A stretch of 64,000 nucleotides of DNA from an uncultured Desulfovibrio sp. GTDB taxonomy: Bacteria; Desulfobacterota; Desulfovibrionia; Desulfovibrionales; Desulfovibrionaceae. The notes under the pieces are model-generated. The model was not told where the DNA came from, did not search any database, and saw nothing but the letters and a program-made list of their open reading frames with translations. Shown one piece after another: positions 25,823 to 37,050 of the stretch. A program made the position numbers and the translations under genes. Within the stretch, counting starts at the first letter, position 1; every line of letters begins with the position of its first letter. Where the stretch lies: assembly GCA_910587035.1 (NCBI GenBank), contig CAJUMQ010000008.1:22553-86552 (forward strand). Reading direction: 5' to 3'.

Positions 25823-27250
25823 ATGCGGCACCTATTGATTACGGCATGCCTGCTTCTACAATTTGCATTTGCAACAGCATGCTCCAATACCTATCCCGGG
25901 CTCCCACAATTGCCCCAGAAAGACTGGCTCAATCCAGACAAAAAAAGGGAACCACCGAAGGAGGGGGAAAAATTCTCTTTCTATTCACCGGACAAGGTCA
26001 TGAACATGGATGATCTGGTCTGGCTGGCCATACAGGATTCTCCGGTCATAAGCCGCGGCATGATTAATCTTGAGATACAGGAGATACAGAAAAGGGATGC
26101 CCAATGGCGTTATCTGCCGGAGATGCATCTTTCCTATGTGGTATCGAACAATCTCACTCAATATAACAAGGGCAATCCATATGCTGGCGAAAACTATGGG
26201 GAAACAGGATATCAGCTGAGTTTTTACGGCTTTTTCAATAATCCTGTGGCCACATTTTTCTCCAACAAGGCGCAGGATGAGCTTTTGCAGGTGGCCATAG
26301 TTTCCCAGCGCAAGGCCATAACCGAGGTCATCCTCAATATAGCCCGCACGCTTCTGCAGATTAACGCCAAGGAAAAGATCATTGCCCTGCTGGAGCAGGA
26401 GCTGGGGCAAAGCCAGAAGAAAAGCGAACATGCCAAAACCAGCGATAGCGCCAAAACCAATCTTTATGAGCTGCCCTCCACAAGCGAGGATCAGGCCAGC
26501 GAGCTTGAACTGCGCCTGAAGGAAATGAAAATGTGGCTGGCAACGGATCGCACCACCCTGAAGCAGCTTGTGGGCCTGGATCTGAAAAGCGCCCTCAAGC
26601 TGGATGCGGCCAGCGTGTTTGGCTTGCTGGACAAGTTTGATCCTGCCGGGCTGGACTGGAAAAAATGCTGGGACGGCACAGAGGAGCGCTATCTGCTCCA
26701 CCAGCAGGTGCGGCTGGAAAATGCCAACATACTGCTGGCCTGGGCGCAATATGTGCCAAACATCAATATTGGCATAAACGAAAGTCCGCCCAATGGCCAG
26801 TCACAGCCATATGATGGCCAGTCCGATCAATTTCTGCATCTTACCTTTGATTTTCCGCTGCTCGACTGGGGGCACCGCTGGCGCATGGCGGACATTGCCA
26901 GCGCGCGCAAGCGCCAGGGCCAGATAGACGAAATTCAGCGTGAGCGCGCCTATGGCGAGCAGTGGCTCCTGCAGGAGCAAAAATACATGCTCGCCCAGGC
27001 CCGCCTTGAGCGCAGCCGCAAGGCCGCCGAAAATGCCGCAAAGCGTTTGCAGACGGTTGAAGTCGCCTATCGCAATGGCACCGCCGACATGGTTTTTTTG
27101 ACAGATGCCGTCAGCCGCGATCTTGAAAGCCGCGTCCAGGTCCTCAACGCGGAATGCGAGCTTGGCCTCCAGAAACTTGCCTGGATGCACATGGCCTCAA
27201 GGCTTGGAAGACATTACCTTGGCCAGGCGGGCTACGAGAAGGAGCAATAA
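25823..27250 (+). CDS. TolC-family outer-membrane efflux lipoprotein
   Basis: A 475-residue outer-membrane channel protein of the TolC/OEP family. The ATG at 25823 is favoured: it opens a lipoprotein signal peptide, MRHLLITACLLLQFAFATAC, with the lipobox Cys at its end, and GGAG lies 8-11 bases upstream. The body has two long alpha-helical repeats (LDLKSALKLDAASVF; AENAAKRLQTVEVAYRNGTA) typical of the helical barrel, including the family's late FLTDAVSRDLESRVQVLNAE. It shares a base with the next gene's start (TAATG). With the periplasmic adaptor, permease and ATPase that follow, it forms a tripartite MacAB-TolC-like export system. Confidence 0.85.
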   Translation: MRHLLITACLLLQFAFATACSNTYPGLPQLPQKDWLNPDKKREPPKEGEKFSFYSPDKVMNMDDLVWLAIQDSPVISRGMINLEIQEIQKRDAQWRYLPEMHLSYVVSNNLTQYNKGNPYAGENYGETGYQLSFYGFFNNPVATFFSNKAQDELLQVAIVSQRKAITEVILNIARTLLQINAKEKIIALLEQELGQSQKKSEHAKTSDSAKTNLYELPSTSEDQASELELRLKEMKMWLATDRTTLKQLVGLDLKSALKLDAASVFGLLDKFDPAGLDWKKCWDGTEERYLLHQQVRLENANILLAWAQYVPNINIGINESPPNGQSQPYDGQSDQFLHLTFDFPLLDWGHRWRMADIASARKRQGQIDEIQRERAYGEQWLLQEQKYMLAQARLERSRKAAENAAKRLQTVEVAYRNGTADMVFLTDAVSRDLESRVQVLNAECELGLQKLAWMHMASRLGRHYLGQAGYEKEQ

Positions 27251-28143
27251 TGAACAGAGCCATTTTTGCCTTTGCGGCGCTCATGGCCATTTTTGGTATT
27301 TATGACCCGGCGGTCTCGGAGACTCTGACATACGAGGGCAAGGCCATAGCGCAGATGACCCGCTCCGTGGAGGTGCCTTTTCCGGTTTTTGTGGATCAGG
27401 TTCTGGTTAAGACGGGGGAGGATGTGAAAAAAGGCCAGCGCCTGGTGGAATATCATCTTTCCCCGCGCGAGGCCAGGCATCTGCAATATGAAATCATCTC
27501 AGGAGGCCAGGTTACTGATATAAAGGAGCATCTGGCTGCAGTGGATAGCGAGCTTGCATCCCTATCCGCCCAAAGGGCCACATCCTCCGAGCTGGCCGCC
27601 AAGGGGCTTGCATCCCAGGCTGCGGCTGGCAAGGATGCCCGCGTGTACAATGCCGCGCAGCAGAGGCGGCAGGCAATTCTGCAAAAAAACTCCGCAGCCA
27701 AGACTTCATTTGAACTGCGTCTGGAGGAGCTTAAATCCTATTTCGGAGTGCCTGTGAAAGCTGGGGCAAGGTTGCCATCCCAGCTGTTTATGACATCGCC
27801 CATCGATGGCACCATAATTGAAATAGCCTCCAAAACCAGGCCCATGGGCGAGTTGGAGGCCAATGCCAGCGCCATGACAGTGGCCATACTCAATCCCATA
27901 CAGGTGCAGATGCAGGTTTATGAAACCGAAATCACACGCATCAGGGTTGGGGAAGAAGTAACCGTTGAGGTGGCAAACCAGAAGGATGTCAAACTGCATG
28001 GCCGGATATCGACAATCTCATGGCAGCCAACAGACACGACCATTGCGGTGCCCTCATTTTATTTTGTCTATGTGGATGTGGACAATCCCGAGCATTTCAT
28101 CAAGCCCGGCTATAAGGTGTGGGTCAAGGTAGAGGCGCAATAG
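27250..28143 (+). CDS. Periplasmic membrane-fusion (HlyD/MacA-type) protein
   Basis: A 297-residue adaptor that would bridge the inner-membrane permease and the TolC-like channel. The ATG at 27250 follows AAGGAG and overlaps the preceding stop; it opens a signal peptide (MNRAIFAFAALMAIFGIYDP). A lipoyl-like half site (VFVDQVLVKTGEDVKKGQRL), a short coiled hairpin around residues 85-165, and a beta-barrel region (MTSPIDGTIIEIASKTRPMG; VQMQVYETEITRIRVGEEVT) follow. The hairpin is short compared with HlyD. The C-terminus ends at the last base before the permease start. Confidence 0.85.
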   Translation: MNRAIFAFAALMAIFGIYDPAVSETLTYEGKAIAQMTRSVEVPFPVFVDQVLVKTGEDVKKGQRLVEYHLSPREARHLQYEIISGGQVTDIKEHLAAVDSELASLSAQRATSSELAAKGLASQAAAGKDARVYNAAQQRRQAILQKNSAAKTSFELRLEELKSYFGVPVKAGARLPSQLFMTSPIDGTIIEIASKTRPMGELEANASAMTVAILNPIQVQMQVYETEITRIRVGEEVTVEVANQKDVKLHGRISTISWQPTDTTIAVPSFYFVYVDVDNPEHFIKPGYKVWVKVEAQ

Positions 28144-29334
28144 GTGACTGAATTTGGCGATCTTGTAGCCGTAAGCTGGCGACAGATGGTGCGCACCCGC
28201 CCCTGGGGCGTGGTGCTGTCCATTGCCTTTGGCATTGCGGCCTTTCTCATTCTGGGTGTGCTTGGCCAGGAAATACGCAAAAAACTGGGCGAGGACTTCC
28301 TGCTGATGGGCGGAGTCAATGTGCTGCGGGTTGTTATGGAGGATGACCGCCATCCCGGAACTCCTCCGCATTATTTTGGCGAAAACACCCTGCAGGAGAT
28401 CCGCAAGCTGGACAATGTGGTCATGGCCGGCGCCAATGTGCGCTACTCCGCCCCATATTATCAGGCCATTGGCAAGGATAACCTGCCTGTGCATCTTGTT
28501 GGCGTGGATGAATTCTTCGTGCCCATCTATTATCTTGATGTAGAGGCCGGCCGCCCCTTTAATCATGAGGATGTGGAAAAAAAGCGCAGAATCTGCATGC
28601 TGGGGCACCAGGCCGCAGTTGAGCTTTTTGGCTCCCCGGAAGGCGCCATTGGCAAATATGTCAACATGGGCAAGAATGATGTAGCCGAGGTGGTTGGCGT
28701 TCTCAATGGCGTAATGCTGGCCAGCTGGACCAGCTACGCCTTTTTGCCCTATACCACAATTCTGGAGCGGGGCATCTCCGAACCGGCCATGGATCGTCTG
28801 TTTGTGCTTGCGCGCAACTGGGAAAATGTGCCGGAACTTGCGGAAAATATTCTCAAAAAGGTGCACGAGCTGCAGGAGGCTCCATATGTCAATGTGGCCT
28901 ACCAAAAAGAGCAGTTCAAGCGCATTGATGCCACATTTTTCTGGCTGGCCACCTTGCTCTGGCTGGCCATCGGCATGTCTTTCCTTCTGGGCGCCTTTGG
29001 CATCTGGTCCGGCACTTTCAGCTCCGTGCGCAGCCGCACCCATGAAATAGGCCTGAAAAAGGCCATGGGCGCCACCAATATGGATATCATGGCGCAATTT
29101 CTGCTCGAGGCGCTTTTCAAGGCTGTGGCTGGCGGCCTGCTGGGTCTTGTAATAGGCATAATTGTAATTATGGTGGGCATCCATTATCTTGGCTGCCCCT
29201 TCCCCATGAGGGAGATTATCCTTTGCAGCGTGGGCAGTGTCCTTTTTTCGGCCATTCTCGGCATAGCCGGCGGCATTTATCCGGCCATGCGCGCCAGCAG
29301 AATGGATGTGGTGGATTCTCTCCGTTTTGAATAG
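28144..29334 (+). CDS. ABC transporter permease, MacB/FtsX type
   Basis: A 396-residue inner-membrane permease. It has one N-terminal helix (VVLSIAFGIAAFLILGVL), a large periplasmic MacB-like core domain from about 45 to 270, and three C-terminal helices of the FtsX domain. The coupling region SRTHEIGLKKAMGATNMDIM, typical of MacB and LolC/E, precedes the second helix. It starts with GTG immediately after the adaptor's TAG stop. The MacB core rather than the Lol substrate-binding features suggests efflux of a small molecule, peptide or lipid-like cargo; which one is unknown. Confidence 0.85.
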   Translation: MTEFGDLVAVSWRQMVRTRPWGVVLSIAFGIAAFLILGVLGQEIRKKLGEDFLLMGGVNVLRVVMEDDRHPGTPPHYFGENTLQEIRKLDNVVMAGANVRYSAPYYQAIGKDNLPVHLVGVDEFFVPIYYLDVEAGRPFNHEDVEKKRRICMLGHQAAVELFGSPEGAIGKYVNMGKNDVAEVVGVLNGVMLASWTSYAFLPYTTILERGISEPAMDRLFVLARNWENVPELAENILKKVHELQEAPYVNVAYQKEQFKRIDATFFWLATLLWLAIGMSFLLGAFGIWSGTFSSVRSRTHEIGLKKAMGATNMDIMAQFLLEALFKAVAGGLLGLVIGIIVIMVGIHYLGCPFPMREIILCSVGSVLFSAILGIAGGIYPAMRASRMDVVDSLRFE

Positions 29335-29389
29335 CTTGCGGCCGCGGGGCAGCTTTTTTTGACAACAAGCCATTGGTGGATTCCGGCTT

Positions 29390-30064
29390 ATGGATGAAGT
29401 AATAACCGGCAAGGATCTGCGCAAGTCCTACCCGACCCAGGGAGAGGTTTTGCGCGGGGTGGACATAAGTGTGCACCCTGGCGAATTTGTGGCCATAATG
29501 GGGCCATCCGGTTGCGGCAAGTCAACCCTTCTGCATCTTCTGGGGCTTCTGCATTCTCCCGATAGTGGTAATTTGCGTATTTTGGGCAAGGATGTGCAGC
29601 ACCTCAGTCAGGATGATGCGACCATTTTTCGCAGGGAGAGCATGGGATTCATCCTGCAGAGCAACAACATGTTTCCGCGGACAACTGTTTACGAAAACGT
29701 GGAGTTTCCCCTGATTTATCGCCGTGTGCCCAAGCATCTGCGCAAGGACATGATTTTTGAGGCTCTGGATCATGTGCGTCTGACGTCCAAGCTGGAGTCC
29801 TGGAGCAACAGTCTGTCCGGCGGCGAGCAGCAAAGGGTTGCCATTGCTAGGGCACTCGTCAACAATCCCCGTATTTTGCTGGCGGATGAGCCAACTGGCG
29901 CCCTTGACAGCCAGAACAGCAATGCCCTTATGCGCCTTTTTCGCACCATCTGCCAGGAGAGGCATGTGGCTATCGTTATGGTTACGCATGATCCCAAAAT
30001 GGCCCAGTATTGCGATAATATCTATGGCCTGGAAGAGGGCCGCATCGTTAGTTCCAATGCCTGA
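29390..30064 (+). CDS. ABC transporter ATP-binding protein (LolD/MacB type)
   Basis: A 224-residue ATPase with all motifs intact: Walker A GPSGCGKSTLLHLLGLL, Q-loop near FILQSNNMFPRTTVYENVEF, signature LSGGEQQRVAIARALVNNP, Walker B ILLADEPTGALD, and H-loop VTHDPKMAQY. The family is that of LolD, MacB's nucleotide-binding domain and FtsE. It sits 55 bases after the permease and completes the TolC-adaptor-permease-ATPase operon. A short G+C-rich dyad with seven T at 29355-29361 lies in the gap and could attenuate transcription between permease and ATPase. Confidence 0.92.
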   Translation: MDEVITGKDLRKSYPTQGEVLRGVDISVHPGEFVAIMGPSGCGKSTLLHLLGLLHSPDSGNLRILGKDVQHLSQDDATIFRRESMGFILQSNNMFPRTTVYENVEFPLIYRRVPKHLRKDMIFEALDHVRLTSKLESWSNSLSGGEQQRVAIARALVNNPRILLADEPTGALDSQNSNALMRLFRTICQERHVAIVMVTHDPKMAQYCDNIYGLEEGRIVSSNA

Positions 30065-30128
30065 CGCGTGCGCATTGACGCGTGGATGATACATTTTAAT
30101 CCCGGTTGGGAACTTCAAGGATGGTAAA

Positions 30129-31325
30129 ATGCTGGATGTAGAAAGCCAGATGCGGAAAATCAGGCGTGGAGCTGTGGAAATAATAGATGAGGATGAACTG
30201 CGCAAAAAGCTCTCACGCGGCACGCCCTTGCGCGTAAAGGTGGGGTTTGACCCCACTGCGCCGGATCTGCATCTTGGCCATACTGTTGTGATGCACAAAA
30301 TGCGTCATTTCCAGGAGCTTGGCCATAAGATCATTTTTTTAATTGGCGATTTCACAGGACGCATAGGCGATCCCAGCGGTCGCAACGAGACCAGGCCTCC
30401 CCTCACCGAAGAACAGGTTCTGGCCAATGCGGAGACCTACAAAAAACAGGTTTTTAAAATCCTTGACCCGGACTTGACAGAGATTGCCTTTAATTCCACC
30501 TGGTTTGGCAAAATGGATGCTGGGGATTTCATTCGACTCGCTTCCAGCTATACAGTTGCCAGGATACTCGAGCGGGATGACTTTGCCAAACGCTTTAGGG
30601 AGCAGAGGCCAATTTCCATTCATGAATTCCTCTATCCACTCTGTCAGGGCTACGATTCCTGCGCGCTTAAGGCAGATGTCGAAATGGGGGGCACAGACCA
30701 GAAATTCAACCTCCTTGTTGGCCGCAATCTGCAAAACCATTACGGGCAGGAAAGCCAGTGCATACTTACGATGCCATTGCTTGAAGGTACCGACGGTGTG
30801 CGCAAAATGTCCAAGTCCTGGGGTAACTATATTGGTATTGATGAAGATCCGGCCTCCATGTATGGCAAGATCATGCGCATCTCTGACGATCTGATGTGGC
30901 GCTACTATGAGCTTCTTTCTTCTCTCGAGCTTGACGAGATCGAGAATCGCAAAATCCTGGTGGCCAATGGCGAGCTGCACCCCAAAGAGGTGAAGGAGGA
31001 TCTGGCGCAGGAGATGGTGGCCCGCTACCATGGAGAGGATTTGGCAAAAGCCGAGCGCCAGAAATTTAATGCCGTGCATGTAGATGGCGGATTTCCTGCA
31101 GATGCGCCTTCTCTGACCGTAAAGCAGGGGCCGGATGCGGCGCCGGTGGCCTTTTTGACAGAATCCGGCCTTGCGGAGAGTCGCGGCGATGCCAAAAGGC
31201 AGATCTCCGCGGGCGCGCTGGCCATAAATGGAGAAAAATGCGCTGATCCCACCACCCCACTTGCAGTGGGGCAGTATCAGATCCGCCTGGGCAAAAAAAA
31301 GTTTCTTATTCTTGGGGTGGAGTAA
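30129..31325 (+). CDS. tyrS: Tyrosine-tRNA ligase
   Basis: A complete 398-residue class I tyrosyl-tRNA synthetase of the TyrZ-like bacterial type. It has HIGH-type HLGH (48-51) within FDPTAPDLHLGHTVVMHKMR, KMSKS (225-229), the tyrosine-binding QGYDSCALKADVEMGGTDQ, and a C-terminal S4 RNA-binding domain starting near SAGALAINGEK. It catalyses Tyr-tRNA formation. No T-box-like leader is seen. The gene lies 64 bases after the export operon and 32 bases before the PFK-2-like gene. Confidence 0.97.
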   Translation: MLDVESQMRKIRRGAVEIIDEDELRKKLSRGTPLRVKVGFDPTAPDLHLGHTVVMHKMRHFQELGHKIIFLIGDFTGRIGDPSGRNETRPPLTEEQVLANAETYKKQVFKILDPDLTEIAFNSTWFGKMDAGDFIRLASSYTVARILERDDFAKRFREQRPISIHEFLYPLCQGYDSCALKADVEMGGTDQKFNLLVGRNLQNHYGQESQCILTMPLLEGTDGVRKMSKSWGNYIGIDEDPASMYGKIMRISDDLMWRYYELLSSLELDEIENRKILVANGELHPKEVKEDLAQEMVARYHGEDLAKAERQKFNAVHVDGGFPADAPSLTVKQGPDAAPVAFLTESGLAESRGDAKRQISAGALAINGEKCADPTTPLAVGQYQIRLGKKKFLILGVE

Positions 31326-31357
31326 TTTTCCGATAAATTCAAGTTGGGGGGCACGCT

Positions 31358-32617
31358 ATGCGCAAGCTTTATGTGGCAATGGTCGGTCTGCCGGGACGCG
31401 GAAAATCCACAATGGCCAGACGCATCAGGGATGGTCTCCTCTCCGAGGGCATAAGCGCGCGCATATTCAACAATGGCGATGTGCGTCGGCAGCTCCTGGG
31501 CGCCGAATCCACGGAGCCGGATTTTTATAACCCTGACAACAGCTTCGGGCGCGAGGCAAGAGAGCTCATCTGCCGACGTAATCTTGAAAATGCCCAGGAC
31601 TGGCTCAGGGAAGGCGGCGAAGTCGCCATTCTCGATGCCACCAATGCCAGCCGGACGCGCCGCAAATTCATAGAGAATACCCTGCGCGATCATCCTGTGC
31701 TTTTTGTTGAATGCGTGAATGAGGATCCCCTGCTTCTTAATGCCTGCATACGCCGCAAGGCGGACCTCCCGGAATATGCGCAATACAGCAAGGAGGATGC
31801 CCTTGCCAGTTTTATGAAGCGCATATCCTATTATGAAACAATTTATGATCATCTTGGCGAAGAAAAATACTGGATGTGCGTGGATTCCACAGCCAACAGG
31901 GTGCTGGATGAAAAACCATGCGAAAGCTCGCCATATTATGCCGCAATTCGTGAAATTGTTGTCAGCATGTGGGTTAAAAATCTGTATCTTGCCAGACATG
32001 GCCAGACGGAATTTAACATTCAGGGCCGCATAGGCGGCGACCCCCCCCTAACCTCCAAGGGCCGCGCGCAGGCGCAGGCTCTGGCGCGGCATATGCAGTC
32101 CGTGCCCATAGATTGGGTTTTTACCTCGACACGCATGCGCTCCCATGAGACAGCCGCCCCATTGCTGGAAAGCCATCCCCACGCCCATGTGATGGCGCTG
32201 CGCGAGTTCGACGAGATCTGGGCCGGTGATTGCGAAAACATGCTCTATTCGGAAATCCGCGAAAAAATGCCAGAAGTGACAGCTGGAAGAAATGCCAATA
32301 AATACAGTTATATGTATCCAAATGGCGAAAGTTATGCCATACTGCAGGAGCGTGTGCGTCGTGGGCTGCGCAGGGCTCTCTTTCTGGCCGGGGATTCTCC
32401 CCTGATTATTGTTGGCCACCAGGCCATCAACCGTGTTCTGCTCTCACTCTTTCTAAGGCAGCGCACAGAAGATGTGCCATATATCCACATCCCCCAAAAT
32501 CAGTACTTCCATATCGAAATGACTCCCAGCCGCAAGCTCTTTGAGCGTATCCCCTATGAAAGCGGACCAACACGCCCCTTGGATACGGCGCTTAAAGATC
32601 CCCAGATCTATTCATGA
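31358..32617 (+). CDS. Bifunctional 6-phosphofructo-2-kinase / fructose-2,6-bisphosphatase-like protein
   Basis: A 419-residue protein with the two-domain layout of eukaryotic PFKFB enzymes. The N-terminal kinase-like half has Walker A GLPGRGKS (10-17), ARIFNNGDVRRQL, NPDNSFGREARELICRRNLE and VAILDATNASRTRRKFI, the typical 6PF2K text. The C-terminal histidine phosphatase half has LARHGQTEFN (RHG 213-215) and IIVGHQAINRVLL as the second catalytic His. If active it would make and remove fructose 2,6-bisphosphate. That metabolite is a eukaryotic regulator whose bacterial role is not established, so the true substrate is open. A terminator follows; tyrS is 32 bases upstream. Confidence 0.88.
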   Translation: MRKLYVAMVGLPGRGKSTMARRIRDGLLSEGISARIFNNGDVRRQLLGAESTEPDFYNPDNSFGREARELICRRNLENAQDWLREGGEVAILDATNASRTRRKFIENTLRDHPVLFVECVNEDPLLLNACIRRKADLPEYAQYSKEDALASFMKRISYYETIYDHLGEEKYWMCVDSTANRVLDEKPCESSPYYAAIREIVVSMWVKNLYLARHGQTEFNIQGRIGGDPPLTSKGRAQAQALARHMQSVPIDWVFTSTRMRSHETAAPLLESHPHAHVMALREFDEIWAGDCENMLYSEIREKMPEVTAGRNANKYSYMYPNGESYAILQERVRRGLRRALFLAGDSPLIIVGHQAINRVLLSLFLRQRTEDVPYIHIPQNQYFHIEMTPSRKLFERIPYESGPTRPLDTALKDPQIYS

Positions 32618-32729
32618 TGGCAGGCAGATCTGGGTTCAGCCACAGTGGGACGAGACTGTAATACACCCCCGTTTGCCTGCTATTTGCTAGATTATTCTTA
32701 CTGATCTGAAATTTTTGCAGGTGATAAAA

Positions 32730-32761
32730 AAATCCGGCTGGACAATATCCAGCCGGATTTT
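32730..32761. terminator. Bidirectional rho-independent terminator
   Basis: A perfect 13-bp stem (32730-32742 with 32748-32760; AAATCCGGCTGGA / TCCAGCCGGATTT) with a 5-base loop. It is flanked by A on the left and T on the right and lies between converging PFK-2-like and fusA genes. Confidence 0.9.
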
Positions 32762-32784
32762 GATGTATTGGGGTTTGCGCTTTT

Positions 32785-34863
<2,079 letters not shown>

Positions 34864-35029
34864 GGTAAGTCCTCCATGCCGGCCTGACAGCCGGACATTC
34901 TCCACAAGGCCGCCACCTCAAAAAGGCAGCGGCCTTGCGAAAATTATTTTTGCCATCCGGTTTCAAAAACTGGATGCATTATTCAAGGCTTAAAAACAGC
35001 ATGCGATTTGTGTACGCCATCAGGAGCTT

Positions 35030-35500
35030 TTACCAGCGGTAATGGGCAAAAGCCTTGTTGGCATCGGCCATGCGGTGCGTGTCTTCACGTTTTTTGACAG
35101 CGCCGCCACGGCCATTGTAGGCATCAAGCAATTCATTGGATAATTTGGCTGTCATGCCCTTTTCGCCCCGCGAACGGGCATAATTGATGAGCCAGCGAAT
35201 GGACAGGGACACCTGCCGCTCCGGGCGGACCTCCATGGGAACCTGGTATGTTGCGCCACCAACACGCCTGGCCTTGACTTCCATGTGCGGCTTTACATTG
35301 TCCAGCGCCTTTTCAAAGGCGCGCATCGGCTCTTCGCCTGTTTTCTCCGCCAGATTGTCAAGTGCGCTATAAAAAATCTTTTCCGCCGCACCCTTTTTGC
35401 CATCATACATCAGGCGATTTACAAACTTGGTGACCAGCTTGCTGGCATATATCGGATCAGGCAAAACTTCTCTTTTGGGGACCGGGCCCTTGCGTGGCAT
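35030..35500 (-). CDS. rpsG: 30S ribosomal protein S7
   Basis: A 156-residue S7, the primary assembly protein of the 30S head. It starts MPRKGPVPKREVLPDPIYAS, with AAGGAG ahead of the ATG at 35500, and contains FVNRLMYDGKKGAAEKIFYS, VGGATYQVPMEVRPERQVSL and the C-terminal KKREDTHRMADANKAFAHYR. The frame open to 35566 adds residues that do not belong to the family. It lies 86 bases after rpsL and 166 bases before fusA. Confidence 0.98.
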   Translation of the reverse strand: MPRKGPVPKREVLPDPIYASKLVTKFVNRLMYDGKKGAAEKIFYSALDNLAEKTGEEPMRAFEKALDNVKPHMEVKARRVGGATYQVPMEVRPERQVSLSIRWLINYARSRGEKGMTAKLSNELLDAYNGRGGAVKKREDTHRMADANKAFAHYRW

Positions 35501-35586
35501 GGGGTTCTCCTTTGCTTTTTCATGATGCGACCAACCCCGCGAAACGAATGCGTTCCGCATGGCCACATCATTGGATTAAAATTATC

Positions 35587-35958
35587 TTATTTGGGTCTCT
35601 TTGTGCCGTATTTGGAGCGGCTCTTGCGGCGATCCGCGACACCGGAGGCGTCAAGGGTGCCACGAATGATATGATAGCGCACGCCGGGCAGGTCCTTTAC
35701 ACGGCCGCCACGAATAAGCACCACCGAGTGCTCCTGCAGATTGTGGCCTTCGCCCGGAATGTACGCGGTCACTTCAATGCCATTGGTGAGGCGCACACGG
35801 GCAACCTTGCGCAATGCCGAGTTCGGCTTCTTTGGCGTGGTGGTGTACACGCGGGTGCAAACTCCACGTTTTTGCGGGCAGCCCTGCAGGGCAGGGGTCT
35901 TTTTACGCTTGATTACCGGTTCGCGCTCAGTATGTATGAGCTGATTAATTGTGGGCAT
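35587..35958 (-). CDS. rpsL: 30S ribosomal protein S12
   Basis: A 123-residue S12, the decoding-centre protein. It begins MPTINQLIHTEREPVIKRKK and contains KKPNSALRKVARVRLTNGIE, in which the Lys associated with streptomycin resistance in other bacteria is the wild-type Lys, and GVRYHIIRGTLDASGV. No resistance-type change is seen at KKPNSALRK or the later RGGRVKDLPG. It heads the str operon behind a strong promoter at 36114-36086. Confidence 0.98.
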   Translation of the reverse strand: MPTINQLIHTEREPVIKRKKTPALQGCPQKRGVCTRVYTTTPKKPNSALRKVARVRLTNGIEVTAYIPGEGHNLQEHSVVLIRGGRVKDLPGVRYHIIRGTLDASGVADRRKSRSKYGTKRPK

Positions 35959-36085
35959 GCCTACCTCCTGAAAAATGCGACAGCCAGCCTTGAATTTGGG
36001 CAGGAGGCATTGTCTGCTGCCTGCCAGCCCCTGTATTTTCAGCCATTATGGCCCATTCTGCTACAGACAAAATATCAAGAGCGGT

Positions 36086-36114
36086 TATCTAGACCAAATC
36101 TCAAATTTTGTCAA
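36086..36114 (-). promoter_or_regulatory. Predicted sigma-70 promoter of the str operon
   Basis: On the minus strand TTGACA (36114-36109), a 17-base spacer and TAGATA (36091-36086) form a near-consensus promoter about 128 bases before rpsL, divergent from murI. Confidence 0.7.
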
Positions 36115-36204
36115 ATGCGGCTTGGGAATATTTTGCATTGCCGGCTCCTTTGGAGTAGAAAATGAAAAAATTAAATTTGCCATATCATTATCGGGAGCAT
36201 ATAG

Positions 36205-37050
36205 ATGCAACAAAAACGTGAACTGCCCATCGGCCTGTTTGATTCCGGCGTGGGCGGCCTGACTGTATTCAAGGCCATAGCGGATCTGATGCCCAATGAA
36301 CATCTGATCTATCTTGGCGATACCGCGCGTGTGCCCTATGGCACAAAAAGCCCTGAAACCATTGTACGCTACACGCAGATGGCGGCTTCGGCTCTCATTG
36401 AACTTGGCATAAAAATGCTTGTCATCGCCTGCAATACGGCCACATCTGCGGCTTTGCCCATTCTCCGGGCGGCCTTTGCCCCCATGCCTGTCATTGGCGT
36501 GGTGGAACCTGGCGCCAGGGCGGCTGTGGCCGCAAGCAAAAATGGCCGCATAGCAGTCATAGGCACGGAGGCCACCATTAATGGCATGGCGTACCAGCGG
36601 GCGATTCAGGCCATCCACCCCCAGGCAAAAGTCACTGCCAGGGCCTGCACACTTTTTGTGCCTCTGGCTGAGGAGGGTTGGGTATCCGGCTCGGTGCCGC
36701 TTGGTGTGGCGCAAAAATATCTTGGCGATATATTTGATAGTGCCGCTTTGGATGCAAGGCCGGATACACTGTTGCTGGGCTGCACCCATTTTCCTCTGCT
36801 CCTTGAGGTATTGCGTGAGACAACAGGGCCGGATGTCAGCATAGTTGATTCCGCAAGCGCCACAGCTGTGGACGTGGCCAGGAAACTTGAGGAACTGGAT
36901 ATGACCCGCACAGACGCCAGCCGCCCCCGCAAGCTGTTTCTGACCACCGACAATCTGGAGCGGTTCCGGGCCACAGGCGGCATGTTTCTCGGCAGCGACA
37001 TGCGCAGCGAACAGGTGGAGCTGGTTGACCTTTGCAGGAGCAAGCAGTAG
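36205..37050 (+). CDS. murI: Glutamate racemase
   Basis: MurI makes D-glutamate for peptidoglycan. The 281-residue enzyme has GLFDSGVGGLTVFKAIADLM with the first catalytic Asp, YLGDTARVPYGTKS, VIACNTATSAALPIL with the first catalytic Cys, and LLLGCTHFPLLLEVL with the second Cys. The ATG at 36205 follows GGGAG 8-12 bases upstream. It is divergent from the str operon and is followed by a gap of about 390 bases before the HU gene. Confidence 0.96.
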   Translation: MQQKRELPIGLFDSGVGGLTVFKAIADLMPNEHLIYLGDTARVPYGTKSPETIVRYTQMAASALIELGIKMLVIACNTATSAALPILRAAFAPMPVIGVVEPGARAAVAASKNGRIAVIGTEATINGMAYQRAIQAIHPQAKVTARACTLFVPLAEEGWVSGSVPLGVAQKYLGDIFDSAALDARPDTLLLGCTHFPLLLEVLRETTGPDVSIVDSASATAVDVARKLEELDMTRTDASRPRKLFLTTDNLERFRATGGMFLGSDMRSEQVELVDLCRSKQ

